Positions 40,043-49,787 of a stretch of 64,000 nucleotides of DNA are shown in pieces. The notes below the pieces were generated by a model that saw nothing but the letters and a program-made list of their open reading frames with translations, was not told where the DNA came from and did no database searches. Each line of letters opens with the position of its first letter. The stretch's first letter is position 1. Both the position numbers and the translations under genes were made by a program. The DNA is taken from NCBI GenBank assembly GCA_004173475.1, contig SEBU01000003.1, forward strand, positions 124,001 to 188,000, given 5' to 3'. This stretch comes from Gammaproteobacteria bacterium. Lineage in GTDB: Bacteria > Pseudomonadota > Gammaproteobacteria > Pseudomonadales > Cellvibrionaceae.

Positions 40043-40058
40043 ATTTTTCTCCTTATAT

Positions 40059-40736
40059 TTATTGAGAAACAATAGCGCCGGCTGACAATTCAATATGCTT
40101 GTGGCATAGAGACGCCAAACGCTGCTCGTGAGTGATTAATATTAAAGTGGTGCCTTGCGTTCGATTCAATTCAAATAATAAATCAATAATTTTTGCGCCC
40201 GTTGCGCTATCTAAATTTCCTGTGGGCTCATCAGCAAATAAAATATTAGGTTGACTCGCAAATGCTCTCGCTATAGCGACGCGCTGCTGTTCGCCGCCCG
40301 ATAGCTGTTGTGGGTAATGATTTAATCGTTTTTCCAAACCGACATGCTGCAAAAAGTTTATTGCCGAATTTCTTGCTTGTTTGTTGCCCCTAAGTTCCAG
40401 GGGCAACATCACATTTTCCAGCGCAGTTAGGCCCGGTAGTAATTGGAATGATTGAAAAATGAATCCGACATTTTCGGCTCGAACCCGTGCCCTCCCCTCT
40501 TCGTCCATTGCGGTAAGGCAATGCCCGCTCAAATATACGTCTCCGGTTGAGGGAACATCTAATCCTGCCAAAATTCCCAAAAGAGTGGACTTCCCAGATC
40601 CTGAAGCACCTGTAATAGCAACAGATTCACCTGAGGTCACCGTTAACGACATGGGTTGTAATATTTCCAACTCACCTTCTTGCGTAACGACCTTTTTGGT
40701 AATTGCACGAACATCAAGCACAAACGCGGATGACAT
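40059..40736 (-). CDS. ybbA: ABC transporter ATP-binding protein, YbbA family
   Basis: 225 aa. Walker A GASGSGKST, signature LSGGEQQRVAIARAF, Walker B ILFADEPTGNLD, H-loop ITHEQ. LolD/MacB/YbbA subfamily. Divergent from tesA with a 168-base shared control region, the arrangement found in E. coli. Confidence 0.95.
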   Translation of the reverse strand: MSSAFVLDVRAITKKVVTQEGELEILQPMSLTVTSGESVAITGASGSGKSTLLGILAGLDVPSTGDVYLSGHCLTAMDEEGRARVRAENVGFIFQSFQLLPGLTALENVMLPLELRGNKQARNSAINFLQHVGLEKRLNHYPQQLSGGEQQRVAIARAFASQPNILFADEPTGNLDSATGAKIIDLLFELNRTQGTTLILITHEQRLASLCHKHIELSAGAIVSQ

Positions 40737-40904
40737 AATTTATTCTCTCGGGTTGTAATTGCTAAAAACAAGCACAATATCCGTGCTAATAAAACATTGT
40801 TAATTTTTGTCAAAAGTCGGAATTTATGGACATGCCGTAAAGTCGGAAGCAGAATCTAGTATTCCGTGTCCATTCAAGATGCCATAACTAAGTGAAACCA
40901 TATC

Positions 40905-41525
40905 ATGACATTTGTAAGAATTTTATTGTTTATATTGTTACCTCTTGCATCTCAACTTAGCATCGCCAAGCAAGCTACCATATTAGTGATGGGAGATAGT
41001 TTGAGCGCTGGCTATGGCATTCAGTTAGAACAAAGTTGGGTAACATTATTACAGCAGGATTTGGCAAAAACCACGCAGGCAAAAGTAATTAACGCGAGTG
41101 TAAGTGGTGAAACCAGCAGTGGAGGATTAACGCGCCTGCCGGCATTATTGAAAAAACATGGACCTGATATTGTGATAATAGAATTGGGCGGAAATGATGG
41201 GCTACGCGGACAACCTATCAATATAATGCAAAATAATCTTCAGTCTATGATTACCGCAAGTCAAACAGCAGGTGCAGAGGTTATTTTGGCTGGTATGCAA
41301 ATTCCACCGAATTACGGCCCACGTTACACAAAACAATTTCAAGAGACCTATACCAAACTTGCAGAAAAAAATAGTATTTCGCTTGTACCTTTTTTATTAG
41401 AAGACGTCGCAGCACATGGTAATTTGATTCAGCGCGACGGCATTCACCCAACAGCCGAGGCCCAACCTCTCATATTAAAAAATGTGCTACCTGTACTAAT
41501 GCCTTTGCTAACAAATGTTAAATAA
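40905..41525 (+). CDS. tesA: Periplasmic arylesterase/thioesterase I/lysophospholipase L1
   Basis: 206-aa SGNH hydrolase with a signal peptide (MTFVRILLFILLPLASQLSIA). Block I MGDSLSAGYGI carries the nucleophile Ser, block III GGNDGLRG the oxyanion Asn, and block V DGIHPTAEAQ the Asp and His. All catalytic residues are present. Confidence 0.96.
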   Translation: MTFVRILLFILLPLASQLSIAKQATILVMGDSLSAGYGIQLEQSWVTLLQQDLAKTTQAKVINASVSGETSSGGLTRLPALLKKHGPDIVIIELGGNDGLRGQPINIMQNNLQSMITASQTAGAEVILAGMQIPPNYGPRYTKQFQETYTKLAEKNSISLVPFLLEDVAAHGNLIQRDGIHPTAEAQPLILKNVLPVLMPLLTNVK

Positions 41526-41529
41526 TTTT

Positions 41530-43263
41530 TTATTCTACTATCTCAATATAATCCACCAAAAGCTGTACATTTTTATTGCCACGAAATTCATTAATATCTA
41601 ACCGGTACGCCACTTTAACTTTTTTAATCGGCGCTCCACTCCAGATGCTAGGGTCAACATTAAAGGCTATAGCATCAATTAATTGCTGCCCTTTAGCCTC
41701 TACACTCAGAGTCATTTTCAAATGTTTATTGTTCAATATTTTTTGTTGGATAATAAAAAATTCGCCATCAAAAACAGGTTCTGGAAAATGCTGCCCCCAC
41801 GGACCTGATTCACGTAATTGTTCCGCAAAAATTAAATTGAAATCATTCGATACCAATTCACCGTCACTTAATAATATTGCTGACAAATCATCTTCTTTTA
41901 ATTGCCGCCGAACCTCTTCATCGAAGGCTTTAGCAAACGCGGAAAAATTATCTCGCGTTAAACTCATGCCAGCCGCCATTGCATGGCCACCAAATTTTTG
42001 TAGCAAGTTCGGATGACGCGAAGCAACCGCATCCAATGCATCGCGAATATGAAAACCCTGAATCGATCGAGCAGATCCTTTTATTTCACCGTTACCCACG
42101 TCCGCAAATACAATAGTAGGACGGTGATATTTATCTTTTATACGCGAGGCTAGAATCCCGATAACACCTTGATGCCAGGTTTCATCCAATAGACATATGC
42201 CCCACGGCAGAGAATTAGCCTCAGCGTTCAATACTTTTTGCAACATAGCCAAGGCTTCCTGTTGCATACCACTTTCTATTGCTTTTCTATCGCGATTCAA
42301 ATCGTCCATTTGCATCGCCATTTCACGCGCTAAACTTTCACTATCACTTATCAGGCATTGAATGCCTAAAGACATATCGTCCAAACGCCCTGCTGCATTC
42401 AAACGCGGCCCAATAGCGAAACCAAAATCACTGGCTATTATTTTGTGCGCAGATTTACCAGAAACTTCCAAAAGCGCATTAATTCCTGGACGCGCGACGC
42501 CAGCGCGAATTCGTTGCAAACCTTGCGAGACTAATATGCGATTGTTGTGATCAAGGGGTACTACGTCCGCAACCGTTCCAAGCGCAACAAGATCTAAAAA
42601 ACTCGCCATGTTGGGCTCAGTAATCCCACTTTCCGCGAACCAACCCAGTTGACGCAACTCTGCTCGCAATGCATTCATCACATAAAAAATTACACCAACA
42701 CCCGCCAAATTTTTGCTTGGAAATTCACAGCCAGGCTGGTTGGGATTCACGATCGCATCTGCATCAGGAATTTCATTACCCGGCAGATGGTGATCAGTGA
42801 TAATTACTGCAATACCTAAATCACGTGCAACACGCACACCTTCAATGCTCGAAATTCCGTTGTCTACCGTGATGATGACATCAGGTTGTTGTGCAGCGGC
42901 TACCACAACAATTTCCGGTGTTAAACCGTAACCATATTCAAAGCGATTCGGCACTAAAAAATCGACGCTATGTAAACCCATTGCGCGCAAGGCTAAAACC
43001 GCCAGCGCACTACTCGTGGCGCCGTCCGCATCGAAATCTCCCACGATAATTATTTTTGCTTGCGCAACTACCGCATCAGCCAAAATACTTACAGCTTCTT
43101 GCAGACCTTTAAAATTGGGCTTTAGTAGTTGCGCGAGCTGATATTGCAATTCTTGCGGATGTTGAATACCACGCGAGGTGTAGATGCGTTGCAATAGCGG
43201 ATGTAGATTCGACTCGAATTTCGGAAAGCTCTCTACCTGGCGACGACGGATAATTTTTTGCAT
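41530..43263 (-). CDS. recJ: Single-stranded-DNA-specific exonuclease RecJ
   Basis: 577-aa DHH-family 5'-3' exonuclease. The DHH-type motifs are VGDFDADGATSSA and ITDHHLPG, and FGGHAMAAGMSL is the DHHA1 motif, followed by the OB-fold. Length matches the family. Convergent with tesA, stops five bases apart. An accessory pair separates it from thrC. Confidence 0.97.
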   Translation of the reverse strand: MQKIIRRRQVESFPKFESNLHPLLQRIYTSRGIQHPQELQYQLAQLLKPNFKGLQEAVSILADAVVAQAKIIIVGDFDADGATSSALAVLALRAMGLHSVDFLVPNRFEYGYGLTPEIVVVAAAQQPDVIITVDNGISSIEGVRVARDLGIAVIITDHHLPGNEIPDADAIVNPNQPGCEFPSKNLAGVGVIFYVMNALRAELRQLGWFAESGITEPNMASFLDLVALGTVADVVPLDHNNRILVSQGLQRIRAGVARPGINALLEVSGKSAHKIIASDFGFAIGPRLNAAGRLDDMSLGIQCLISDSESLAREMAMQMDDLNRDRKAIESGMQQEALAMLQKVLNAEANSLPWGICLLDETWHQGVIGILASRIKDKYHRPTIVFADVGNGEIKGSARSIQGFHIRDALDAVASRHPNLLQKFGGHAMAAGMSLTRDNFSAFAKAFDEEVRRQLKEDDLSAILLSDGELVSNDFNLIFAEQLRESGPWGQHFPEPVFDGEFFIIQQKILNNKHLKMTLSVEAKGQQLIDAIAFNVDPSIWSGAPIKKVKVAYRLDINEFRGNKNVQLLVDYIEIVE

Positions 43264-43420
43264 ATTGCCTTAACATGAAATTGTTTATTTCAAAATAAAA
43301 AATGATTTTTGTTTCATATGATGACCACATCAAAGTCGTGAGTTGCTTTCAGGGCAACAGCCCATTATAGTTAAAACTCGCTAAAGTAAGCGAAGTTTAA
43401 ATTTACAATAAGGATTGTTT

Positions 43421-44332
43421 ATGATGGAAGTAAAAATTGTTGCATCTGTTGGCGAGAATGCCAAGAACAAAAACGGTGATGTACAAGCTATCCAAAAAGC
43501 GCTAAATCACCTAATGCTATACAATATTTTGGTACCACTAGCCCCCTTAGCAGAAGACGGTATTGCGGGCCGAAATACCAAGCTGGCGATACGACAGTTT
43601 CAACGTGTGGCAGTCGGAATGGCAGCCCCGGATGGTCGTGTAGACCCGAATGGGAAGACCATTCAAAAATTAAATGCTGTTATAAGCACTGCAAAAAAAC
43701 TACCCGAAGCTAGTAAGAATCCATCCCACTCCTGGCTACCTGTCAGCGGAATTGAGAAGCTTTTAGCTGACGTTTATCAACAATTTAATCGAATTCAATA
43801 TGGCATTCTTGCTGGCGAATCAGCCCATAAAGCTCAAATAGCGAGTGCTGCTCCACATCCTAACAACGATTTTGGGGCTCTATCAAAAAGTGAATTTGTT
43901 CGGCAAGTGTTTGAAGAGGCTAAAAAGGAGGAGTCTATATCTAAGGTGCCTGCTGCGGTAACTACAGCCCAAGCTATTCTTGAAACCGGATTTGGGAAAT
44001 CTGTTCCCACTGATCTTTATACAAAAAAATACAGTTATAACTTATTTGGCATTAAAGGTGTTGGTTCGGCAGGATCAGTCTCTGTTTACACTCACGAAGT
44101 TAGTAATGGCAAACGCATTAAAATTATTGATAAGTTTCAAGCGTACCATAGTTTTTCGGAGTCAATCAGTGGAAGAACCGCTTTTTTAACCAGCAATCGT
44201 AGATACAAAAAACTTTTTGAAACTACCGATCCAGTAGAATGGGCACAGGGCCTTCAAAAAGCTAGGTACGCAACTGATCCCAATTATTCAAAGTTATTAA
44301 TATCAATTATGAAATCTTGGAAGCTTATATGA
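43421..44332 (+). CDS. Peptidoglycan-binding/GH73 glucosaminidase protein, possible antibacterial effector
   Basis: 303 aa without signal peptide. Residues 18-85 form a peptidoglycan-binding domain (GDVQAIQKALN ... EDGIAGRNTKLAIRQFQ). Residues 155-300 form a FlgJ-like GH73 glucosaminidase domain: ILETGFGKS with catalytic Glu188, SYNLFGIKG, and ARYATDPNYSKLL near the end. The ATG at 43421 has AAGGA six bases upstream. Its stop overlaps the start of a lipoprotein gene (ATGA). A leaderless wall hydrolase coupled to an exported small protein fits a type VI-type effector with immunity protein. A prophage lysin or autolysin are alternatives; no secretion or phage genes are nearby. Confidence 0.8.
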   Translation: MMEVKIVASVGENAKNKNGDVQAIQKALNHLMLYNILVPLAPLAEDGIAGRNTKLAIRQFQRVAVGMAAPDGRVDPNGKTIQKLNAVISTAKKLPEASKNPSHSWLPVSGIEKLLADVYQQFNRIQYGILAGESAHKAQIASAAPHPNNDFGALSKSEFVRQVFEEAKKEESISKVPAAVTTAQAILETGFGKSVPTDLYTKKYSYNLFGIKGVGSAGSVSVYTHEVSNGKRIKIIDKFQAYHSFSESISGRTAFLTSNRRYKKLFETTDPVEWAQGLQKARYATDPNYSKLLISIMKSWKLI

Positions 44333-44949
44333 TCATTCGTCTTATTATAGTTTTGATGTTCAGTCTCTGCATTCAAAGCTGTGGCGCTGAAACGCAAAAT
44401 ATGGCTCGTGAAAAAAGTAGCGCCGCCAATTCAAATGAATTGGCGGTAGAAAGTACTATTACTAATTTTTCAACAGCACTTACTAAAAGGGATTTAGGTC
44501 TACTACTAACAATCGCAGATCAGAAAGATATTTATCTTGTGAGACTCTTCACTTCGGGAAATCTGGGTGGGCGTGGTTCACCATTAAGCCAAGCTAAAAG
44601 TATTAACTCTATAAATAAAGAACTAGCATTTGACATCAAGAATCAAACGCCTTTTGAATTGCCGGAGCTTTTTGCCAATCTCCCGATCAAGTCCGCTAAG
44701 GCTTTGCCACGAAGGACTTTAGCAGCTGAGTCTGACACCGCACATTTCGACCAATGGGGCCCTATATTGAAAAAAAGTTTAAGTGGCGCACCTGAAGTGG
44801 TTAATGGTGATTCGATAGCCCTAAACTCGTCAAAATATTTTGTATATGCTGAAGCTCAAATCATTGACGATATTTTGGTCGGCGGGTTTGCTGTTTTTGA
44901 AAGGCGGGATGATAAATTGAAGCTCGTAGCGCTAATAGATCTTTTATAA
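44329..44949 (+). CDS. Putative lipoprotein, candidate immunity protein of the upstream hydrolase
   Basis: 206 aa. The N-terminus MIIRLIIVLMFSLCIQSC is a lipoprotein signal with the lipobox ending IQSC (Cys18), and the next residues (GAE) do not include Asp at +2, so outer-membrane sorting is expected. No known domain recognised in the rest. The longest frame starts at a TTG four codons earlier; the ATG at 44329 overlaps the upstream TGA and has GGAAG in front. Position, coupling and periplasmic location suggest it neutralises the glucosaminidase. Confidence 0.7.
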   Translation: MIIRLIIVLMFSLCIQSCGAETQNMAREKSSAANSNELAVESTITNFSTALTKRDLGLLLTIADQKDIYLVRLFTSGNLGGRGSPLSQAKSINSINKELAFDIKNQTPFELPELFANLPIKSAKALPRRTLAAESDTAHFDQWGPILKKSLSGAPEVVNGDSIALNSSKYFVYAEAQIIDDILVGGFAVFERRDDKLKLVALIDLL

Positions 44950-44967
44950 ATAACATAACGTTAAAAT

Positions 44968-45003
44968 AAAAAGCCGCATTAGCTCTCACTAATGCGGCTT
45001 TTT
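44968..45003. terminator. Bidirectional terminator between the hydrolase pair and thrC
   Basis: A 15-bp perfect stem (AAAAAGCCGCATTAG and its complement) around a 6-base loop, with T runs on both strands, serves the convergent accessory pair and thrC. Confidence 0.92.
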
Positions 45004-45015
45004 ATCTTCTGAATT

Positions 45016-46413
45016 TTATTTTCGAACATTCTTCGCGATAAATTCCTGAACTTTTTTTAGCTCCTGCGGTAAAACGGTATAACGTTCTTCGCGCTCAAAC
45101 AGATCGGTCATGTGATGCGGCAATTTTGGATATTCTGCTTGACCTGCTTTGCGCACCGCTTCCGGGAATTTCGCGGGATGAGCGGTTGCGAGACAGATCA
45201 TTGGAATATCCTGACGGCGGCGGGTCTTACGCGCAGCTTCAACACCAATTGCAGTATGTGGATCCAATAAATATTCTGTATGCTCGAATACATCGCGAAT
45301 TAAATCTACGGTTACGTCATCATCTACACCATAACTGGTGAATAATTCGCGTGCCCGTGAAAGAGCAGATTCTTTCAATACCATGCTGCCGGACTTGAAA
45401 TCATCCATTAATTGGCGAATTGCCGAGCCATCGCGATCATACAAATCAAAAAGCATACGCTCAAAATTACTGGATACCATGATGTCCATGCTGGGCGATA
45501 AGGTGTGTTGCAATTGGTTTTTGCTGTGATCATTACTGCTAATGCAACGATGCAGAATGTCGTTGCTGTTTGTAGCTATGACTAATTGATCAATTGGTAG
45601 GCCCATTTTTTTTGCGAGATAACCAGCAAAAATATCACCAAAATTTCCGGTGGGCACCGAATAGGCCACTGGTCGATGCGGTGCGCCAACTGCAAGTGCG
45701 GAATAAAAATAGTAAACAATTTGCGCCATAATGCGCGCCCAGTTGATAGAGTTAACTGCTACCAACTGACGACCCTCTGGCAAGAAGGATTGATCACCAA
45801 AACTTGCTTTCACCATATTTTGGCAATCGTCGAAATTACCTTCGAGCGCTATATTGAATACGTTAGGTGCCAGCACTGTTGTCATTTGGCGACGTTGAAC
45901 ATTCGATACACGATTATTCGGATGCATAATGAAAATATCGATATTGTCGCAACGACGACAACCTTCGATCGCCGCCGACCCCGTATCACCTGAGGTCGCT
46001 CCCATCACCACCACTTTTTGATTACGTTTTTTCAATAGGTGATCGAGCAGGTGCCCTAAAAATTGCAATGCAAAATCTTTGAACGCAAGCGTTGGACCTT
46101 GAAACAATTCAAGAATAAATTCGTTGTGTGCAGTTTGCACTAGTGGCGCAATAGCATCGTGGCGAAAAGTAGCATATGCAGCTGCGATAATTTTTTTAAA
46201 GTCTTCATCGCTAACGGCACCCGCAATGAATGGCTTCATGACATTAAAGGCTAATTCTTGATAGGACAAACCAGCCCAGGAAGCAATTTCCTCTTTTGAG
46301 AATGTTGGTAAAGTTTCCGGGACATATAAGCCACCATCTGGAGCCAAGCCAGTTAAAACTACTTCTTCAAAAGAAAGTGCTGGCGCTTGGCCGCGAGTAC
46401 TAATGTATTTCAC
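45016..46413 (-). CDS. thrC: Threonine synthase
   Basis: 465-aa PLP enzyme making threonine from O-phosphohomoserine. The PLP lysine is in TLAFKDFALQ and the N-terminus MKYISTRGQAPALSFEEV is typical. GTG start with AAGG nine bases upstream. Downstream partner of hom; no thrB is present here, as in Pseudomonas where it lies elsewhere. Confidence 0.97.
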   Translation of the reverse strand: MKYISTRGQAPALSFEEVVLTGLAPDGGLYVPETLPTFSKEEIASWAGLSYQELAFNVMKPFIAGAVSDEDFKKIIAAAYATFRHDAIAPLVQTAHNEFILELFQGPTLAFKDFALQFLGHLLDHLLKKRNQKVVVMGATSGDTGSAAIEGCRRCDNIDIFIMHPNNRVSNVQRRQMTTVLAPNVFNIALEGNFDDCQNMVKASFGDQSFLPEGRQLVAVNSINWARIMAQIVYYFYSALAVGAPHRPVAYSVPTGNFGDIFAGYLAKKMGLPIDQLVIATNSNDILHRCISSNDHSKNQLQHTLSPSMDIMVSSNFERMLFDLYDRDGSAIRQLMDDFKSGSMVLKESALSRARELFTSYGVDDDVTVDLIRDVFEHTEYLLDPHTAIGVEAARKTRRRQDIPMICLATAHPAKFPEAVRKAGQAEYPKLPHHMTDLFEREERYTVLPQELKKVQEFIAKNVRK

Positions 46414-46481
46414 GTTAATTAACCTTTTAAATTTCTTTTTCCGTTCATCTTGAACGGCTGTTTAATCTTTATATTGATTGC

Positions 46482-47822
46482 TTACTTCAATGATTCAACA
46501 CGAATACGAATTACAGGCGCCGAAATAGAATCAAGTGATTCGATTTTGGCGATGGCCGCAATCATTTTCTTTTCTTGCACGCGATTAGTTAGCAGGATCA
46601 ACGGAACAGTTGATTCGCCTTCTTTCGCTTCTTTTTGAATCATGGCTTCAATGCTGATACCGGAATCACTAAGAATGGTAGCCACCTTTGATAAAACGCC
46701 TGGCTTATCCAATGCGGACATACGCAAATAGTAAGCGGTTTCGATTTCATCAATCGCCAAATGTTTTTGTTCGGTGACGAATTCATCCTGGAAGCCAAGA
46801 TAAGGAACACGATGCGCAGGGTCAGCTAATAACGTTCGTGCCACATCAACAATATCACCAACAACCGATGAACCTGTTGGTTCCGCACCAGCACCAGCAC
46901 CGTAATAAAGTGTTGGACCAACTGCATCGCCTTTTACCAAAACCGCATTCATTACACCATCTACATTAGCGATCAAACGTTTTTCAGGAATAAGTGTTGG
47001 ATTCACGCGCAGTTCAATGCCACCAGCTGAACGACGGGCAATACCGAGATGCTTGATGCGGTAACCCAGCTCTTCAGCGTAATTAACATCTTGTGTTGAA
47101 ATTTTGGTGATGCCTTCAGTGAATACTTTTTTCACATCTAGCGGAATTCCGAAAGCAAGAGACGCGAGTATGACGAGCTTGTGTGCTGCATCTATACCTT
47201 CTACGTCAAAGGTTGGATCAGCCTCGGCGTAACCCAACTCTTGAGCTTCTTTAAGAACATCTTCAAACGTACGCCCTTTATCACGCATTTCAGTAAGGAT
47301 AAAGTTTGTTGTACCGTTAATAATTCCCGCTAACCATTCAATTTTATTGGCCGCCAAACCTTCGCGCATGGATTTGATGATAGGTATACCGCCGGCCACA
47401 GCCGCTTCAAATGCAACGGTTACGCCTTTGGCTTTAGCCGCAGCGAAAATTTCGTCACCATGATGGGCAATAAGTGCTTTGTTAGCAGTTACAATATGTT
47501 TGCCATTTGCAATCGCAGTTAACACAAGGTCTTTAGCAACCGTAGTTCCACCAATGAGCTCAACGAGCACATCGACTCTAGGATTATTTGCTACATCAAA
47601 AATATCGCGAGTTACTTCGTACGCGGAAATATCTACTTTAGGGTTATCACGGCGTGCGCCAATTTGAATTATGGAAACGTTACAGCCTGAACGTGCATCA
47701 ATCAGATTCTTGTTGCGAGTCAATATGTTTACAGTGCCGCTGGCAACGGTTCCAAGACCGCAGATTCCCACGTTTACAGTGCGAGCAGAAGTGACTGGAT
47801 TCAAGTAGATTCCCCTAAGCAT
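46482..47822 (-). CDS. hom: Homoserine dehydrogenase
   Basis: 446-aa monofunctional enzyme. NAD-binding GICGLGTVASG is at the N-terminus, the catalytic region is NGTTNFILTEM, and a C-terminal ACT domain (YYLRMSALDKPGVLSKVA) points to threonine feedback control. The ATG at 47822 lacks a good SD. A TTG at 47804 has AGGGGA six bases upstream and would start MNPVTSARTVNVGI, so it is a serious alternative. Confidence 0.96.
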   Translation of the reverse strand: MLRGIYLNPVTSARTVNVGICGLGTVASGTVNILTRNKNLIDARSGCNVSIIQIGARRDNPKVDISAYEVTRDIFDVANNPRVDVLVELIGGTTVAKDLVLTAIANGKHIVTANKALIAHHGDEIFAAAKAKGVTVAFEAAVAGGIPIIKSMREGLAANKIEWLAGIINGTTNFILTEMRDKGRTFEDVLKEAQELGYAEADPTFDVEGIDAAHKLVILASLAFGIPLDVKKVFTEGITKISTQDVNYAEELGYRIKHLGIARRSAGGIELRVNPTLIPEKRLIANVDGVMNAVLVKGDAVGPTLYYGAGAGAEPTGSSVVGDIVDVARTLLADPAHRVPYLGFQDEFVTEQKHLAIDEIETAYYLRMSALDKPGVLSKVATILSDSGISIEAMIQKEAKEGESTVPLILLTNRVQEKKMIAAIAKIESLDSISAPVIRIRVESLK

Positions 47823-47954
47823 GAAAGCTGGTTAAAGACGGATGAAAGGCAGGTTGATACCTGTTTTCAAAAAGATGGCCACCATACTCAGGGAATTCAG
47901 GGCTGTCAATGTGCCAGCCCCGGGGAAAGGATAACTTAGAATGAAAATCAAAAA

Positions 47955-48713
47955 TTATAAAATGCCGAGCTCTTTAGCAAGCTGATCAGGCGGTAAATAA
48001 CCCAATTTAATTTCGCCATTCGGCATCCAAAGTGCTGGCGTTGCATTAACACCAACCTGCGCACCCAAAGCAAACTCTTTAGCGATAGGATTATCACATT
48101 TCAGCGCAGGTACTGATTGATCTTCTTTAAGCAGCGTTAATGCTTTTTGTTTGTCTTTTGAACACCAGGCCGTTTCTAACTTGGATGCTGACTCACTCGG
48201 AATACCAGCGCGAGGGAACGCCAAGTAACGAATTTCAATTCCCAAATTGTTGTACCCAGCCATTTCGCTATTCAGCTTACGGCAGTAACCGCAATCAACA
48301 TCGGTAAACACGTAAACCACAGCCTTGGTTTTGCCGGCTGGCTTGAAAATAATGGAATCTTTTGGATTAAGTGTTGCAAGTGCTTTTTTACGCTCAGCCG
48401 CCATTGCAGGGTCTTCCCATTTGGAAACACCCTTATTTTCTATATTAAAAATGTCACCCTGAATAAACTTGCTGCCATCTGCGGTTACCAAAATATCGTT
48501 ACCGCCAATTTTCACCAAATACAATCCATCAATAGGAGATGGACGCACAGAAGTTATCTTATATTGTGGAATGGCTTGCTCTAATTTTGCGGTGATGGTC
48601 GCCTCGGGAGACTGAGGTTTAGCAGCTAGTGCAGGAGCGTCTGCAGCAAAAGATGCACTAACACAGCAAACAGCAAACGCACCGACCAAGGTCGAAAGGT
48701 ATTTTTTTATCAT
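47955..48713 (-). CDS. dsbC: Thiol:disulfide interchange protein DsbC
   Basis: 252-aa periplasmic disulfide isomerase. Signal peptide to about residue 24 (ASFA), N-terminal dimerisation domain, then the thioredoxin domain with DVDCGYCRK, the CGYC active site of DsbC. A second Cys pair (AWCSKDK, LKCDNP) matches the structural disulfide. Located between hom and xerD as in Pseudomonas. Confidence 0.96.
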   Translation of the reverse strand: MIKKYLSTLVGAFAVCCVSASFAADAPALAAKPQSPEATITAKLEQAIPQYKITSVRPSPIDGLYLVKIGGNDILVTADGSKFIQGDIFNIENKGVSKWEDPAMAAERKKALATLNPKDSIIFKPAGKTKAVVYVFTDVDCGYCRKLNSEMAGYNNLGIEIRYLAFPRAGIPSESASKLETAWCSKDKQKALTLLKEDQSVPALKCDNPIAKEFALGAQVGVNATPALWMPNGEIKLGYLPPDQLAKELGIL

Positions 48714-48757
48714 AATAAAACTCCGAAGCTATTCATTTAACTACAAAAGTGAACCAT

Positions 48758-49669
48758 TCAACCACGTGGATGATGAGCAGCATGCTGTGCTTTCATCCGC
48801 GTACGTGCGATATGGGTATAAATCTGGGTTGTCGATAAATCACTATGCCCTAACAGCAATTGTACCACTCTTAAATCGGCTCCGTGATTTAGTAGATGAG
48901 TTGCAAAAGCGTGCCTTAGTGTATGCGGAGATAAAGGCTTTTGAATACCCGCAACCTGCGCCCAATGCTTAATACGATGCCAAAATGTCTGGCGTGTCAT
49001 CAGCTGAGCGCGCGTACTTGGGAATACTACTTCATTGGGCATATTATTCAGCAAAAAAGGTCTCGCTTCACGAAAATATTTTTCCAGCCAGCTCGAAGCT
49101 TCCTCTCCCATGGGAATTAACCGCTCTTTGCTGCCTTTACCCATCACACGAATAACATTTTGCCGTAAATTAATTTGCGGCATGGTGAGCGACACCAATT
49201 CAGTTACGCGCAAACCACAAGCGTAGAGAACTTCCAGCATTGTGCGATCTCGTAAACCAATAGGATCTTCAATATCCGGTGCTGCGAGCAGACTTTCGAC
49301 ATCTAATTCCGTCAAAGATTTCGGCAGAGACCTAGGTAATTTTGGACTTTCTATCAGCGCCAGAGGGTTTTCATCCAGCACACCCTCTCGCAACTGATGC
49401 CGATAAAATCCTCTCACACACGAAAGAAAACGAGCAGTTGAGCGGCTGTTTAATTTATTTTCAAGGCGTACCGCTAAATAGCGTTGGATTGTCGCCGCAT
49501 CAGCCGTTAACAAACTCTCGCTTTGCTGCTGAAGCCATTGCGCGAACAATGTTAAATCAGTGCGATAAGAATCGAGCGAGTTTTTGCTCAAACCTTTTTC
49601 CATCCAGATTGCATCCAGATACAAGGCGATAATAGATTCTTCCTGTAATGAAATTTCATTGGATTCCAT
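48758..49669 (-). CDS. xerD: Site-specific tyrosine recombinase XerD
   Basis: 303 aa with SAM-like N-terminal core-binding domain and tyrosine-recombinase catalytic domain. Catalytic residues are in GLRVTELVSL (Arg), SPHTLRHAFATH (His-x2-Arg), LLGHSDLSTTQIYTH (His and Tyr). With XerC it resolves chromosome dimers at dif. The context with dsbC and hom identifies XerD rather than XerC or a mobile-element integrase. A GTG six codons upstream is possible; I prefer the ATG at 49669. Confidence 0.95.
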   Translation of the reverse strand: MESNEISLQEESIIALYLDAIWMEKGLSKNSLDSYRTDLTLFAQWLQQQSESLLTADAATIQRYLAVRLENKLNSRSTARFLSCVRGFYRHQLREGVLDENPLALIESPKLPRSLPKSLTELDVESLLAAPDIEDPIGLRDRTMLEVLYACGLRVTELVSLTMPQINLRQNVIRVMGKGSKERLIPMGEEASSWLEKYFREARPFLLNNMPNEVVFPSTRAQLMTRQTFWHRIKHWAQVAGIQKPLSPHTLRHAFATHLLNHGADLRVVQLLLGHSDLSTTQIYTHIARTRMKAQHAAHHPRG

Positions 49670-49711
49670 AAGTGTTGCAGCATCCACGATTGTTATGAAA
49701 AGTCACTCTAG

Positions 49712-49752
49712 CAGAAAACAAAAAGCCAGAGCAGTTTCCCGCCCTGGCTTTT
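49712..49752 (-). terminator. Terminator of the rpsP-rimM-trmD-rplS operon
   Basis: Minus-strand stem AAAAGCCAGGGC with GCTCTGGCTTTT (one G-U pair) around an 8-base loop, followed by TTGTTTT, 36 bases after rplS. Confidence 0.85.
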
Positions 49753-49787
49753 CCGGTAGCAGCCGACTAAAAAATGCGAGTCGACTA

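Noticed and set aside
48758-49669. Tyrosine recombinase as the integrase of a mobile element
   Set aside because: Length, motifs and the dsbC-xerD-rplS context identify housekeeping XerD.
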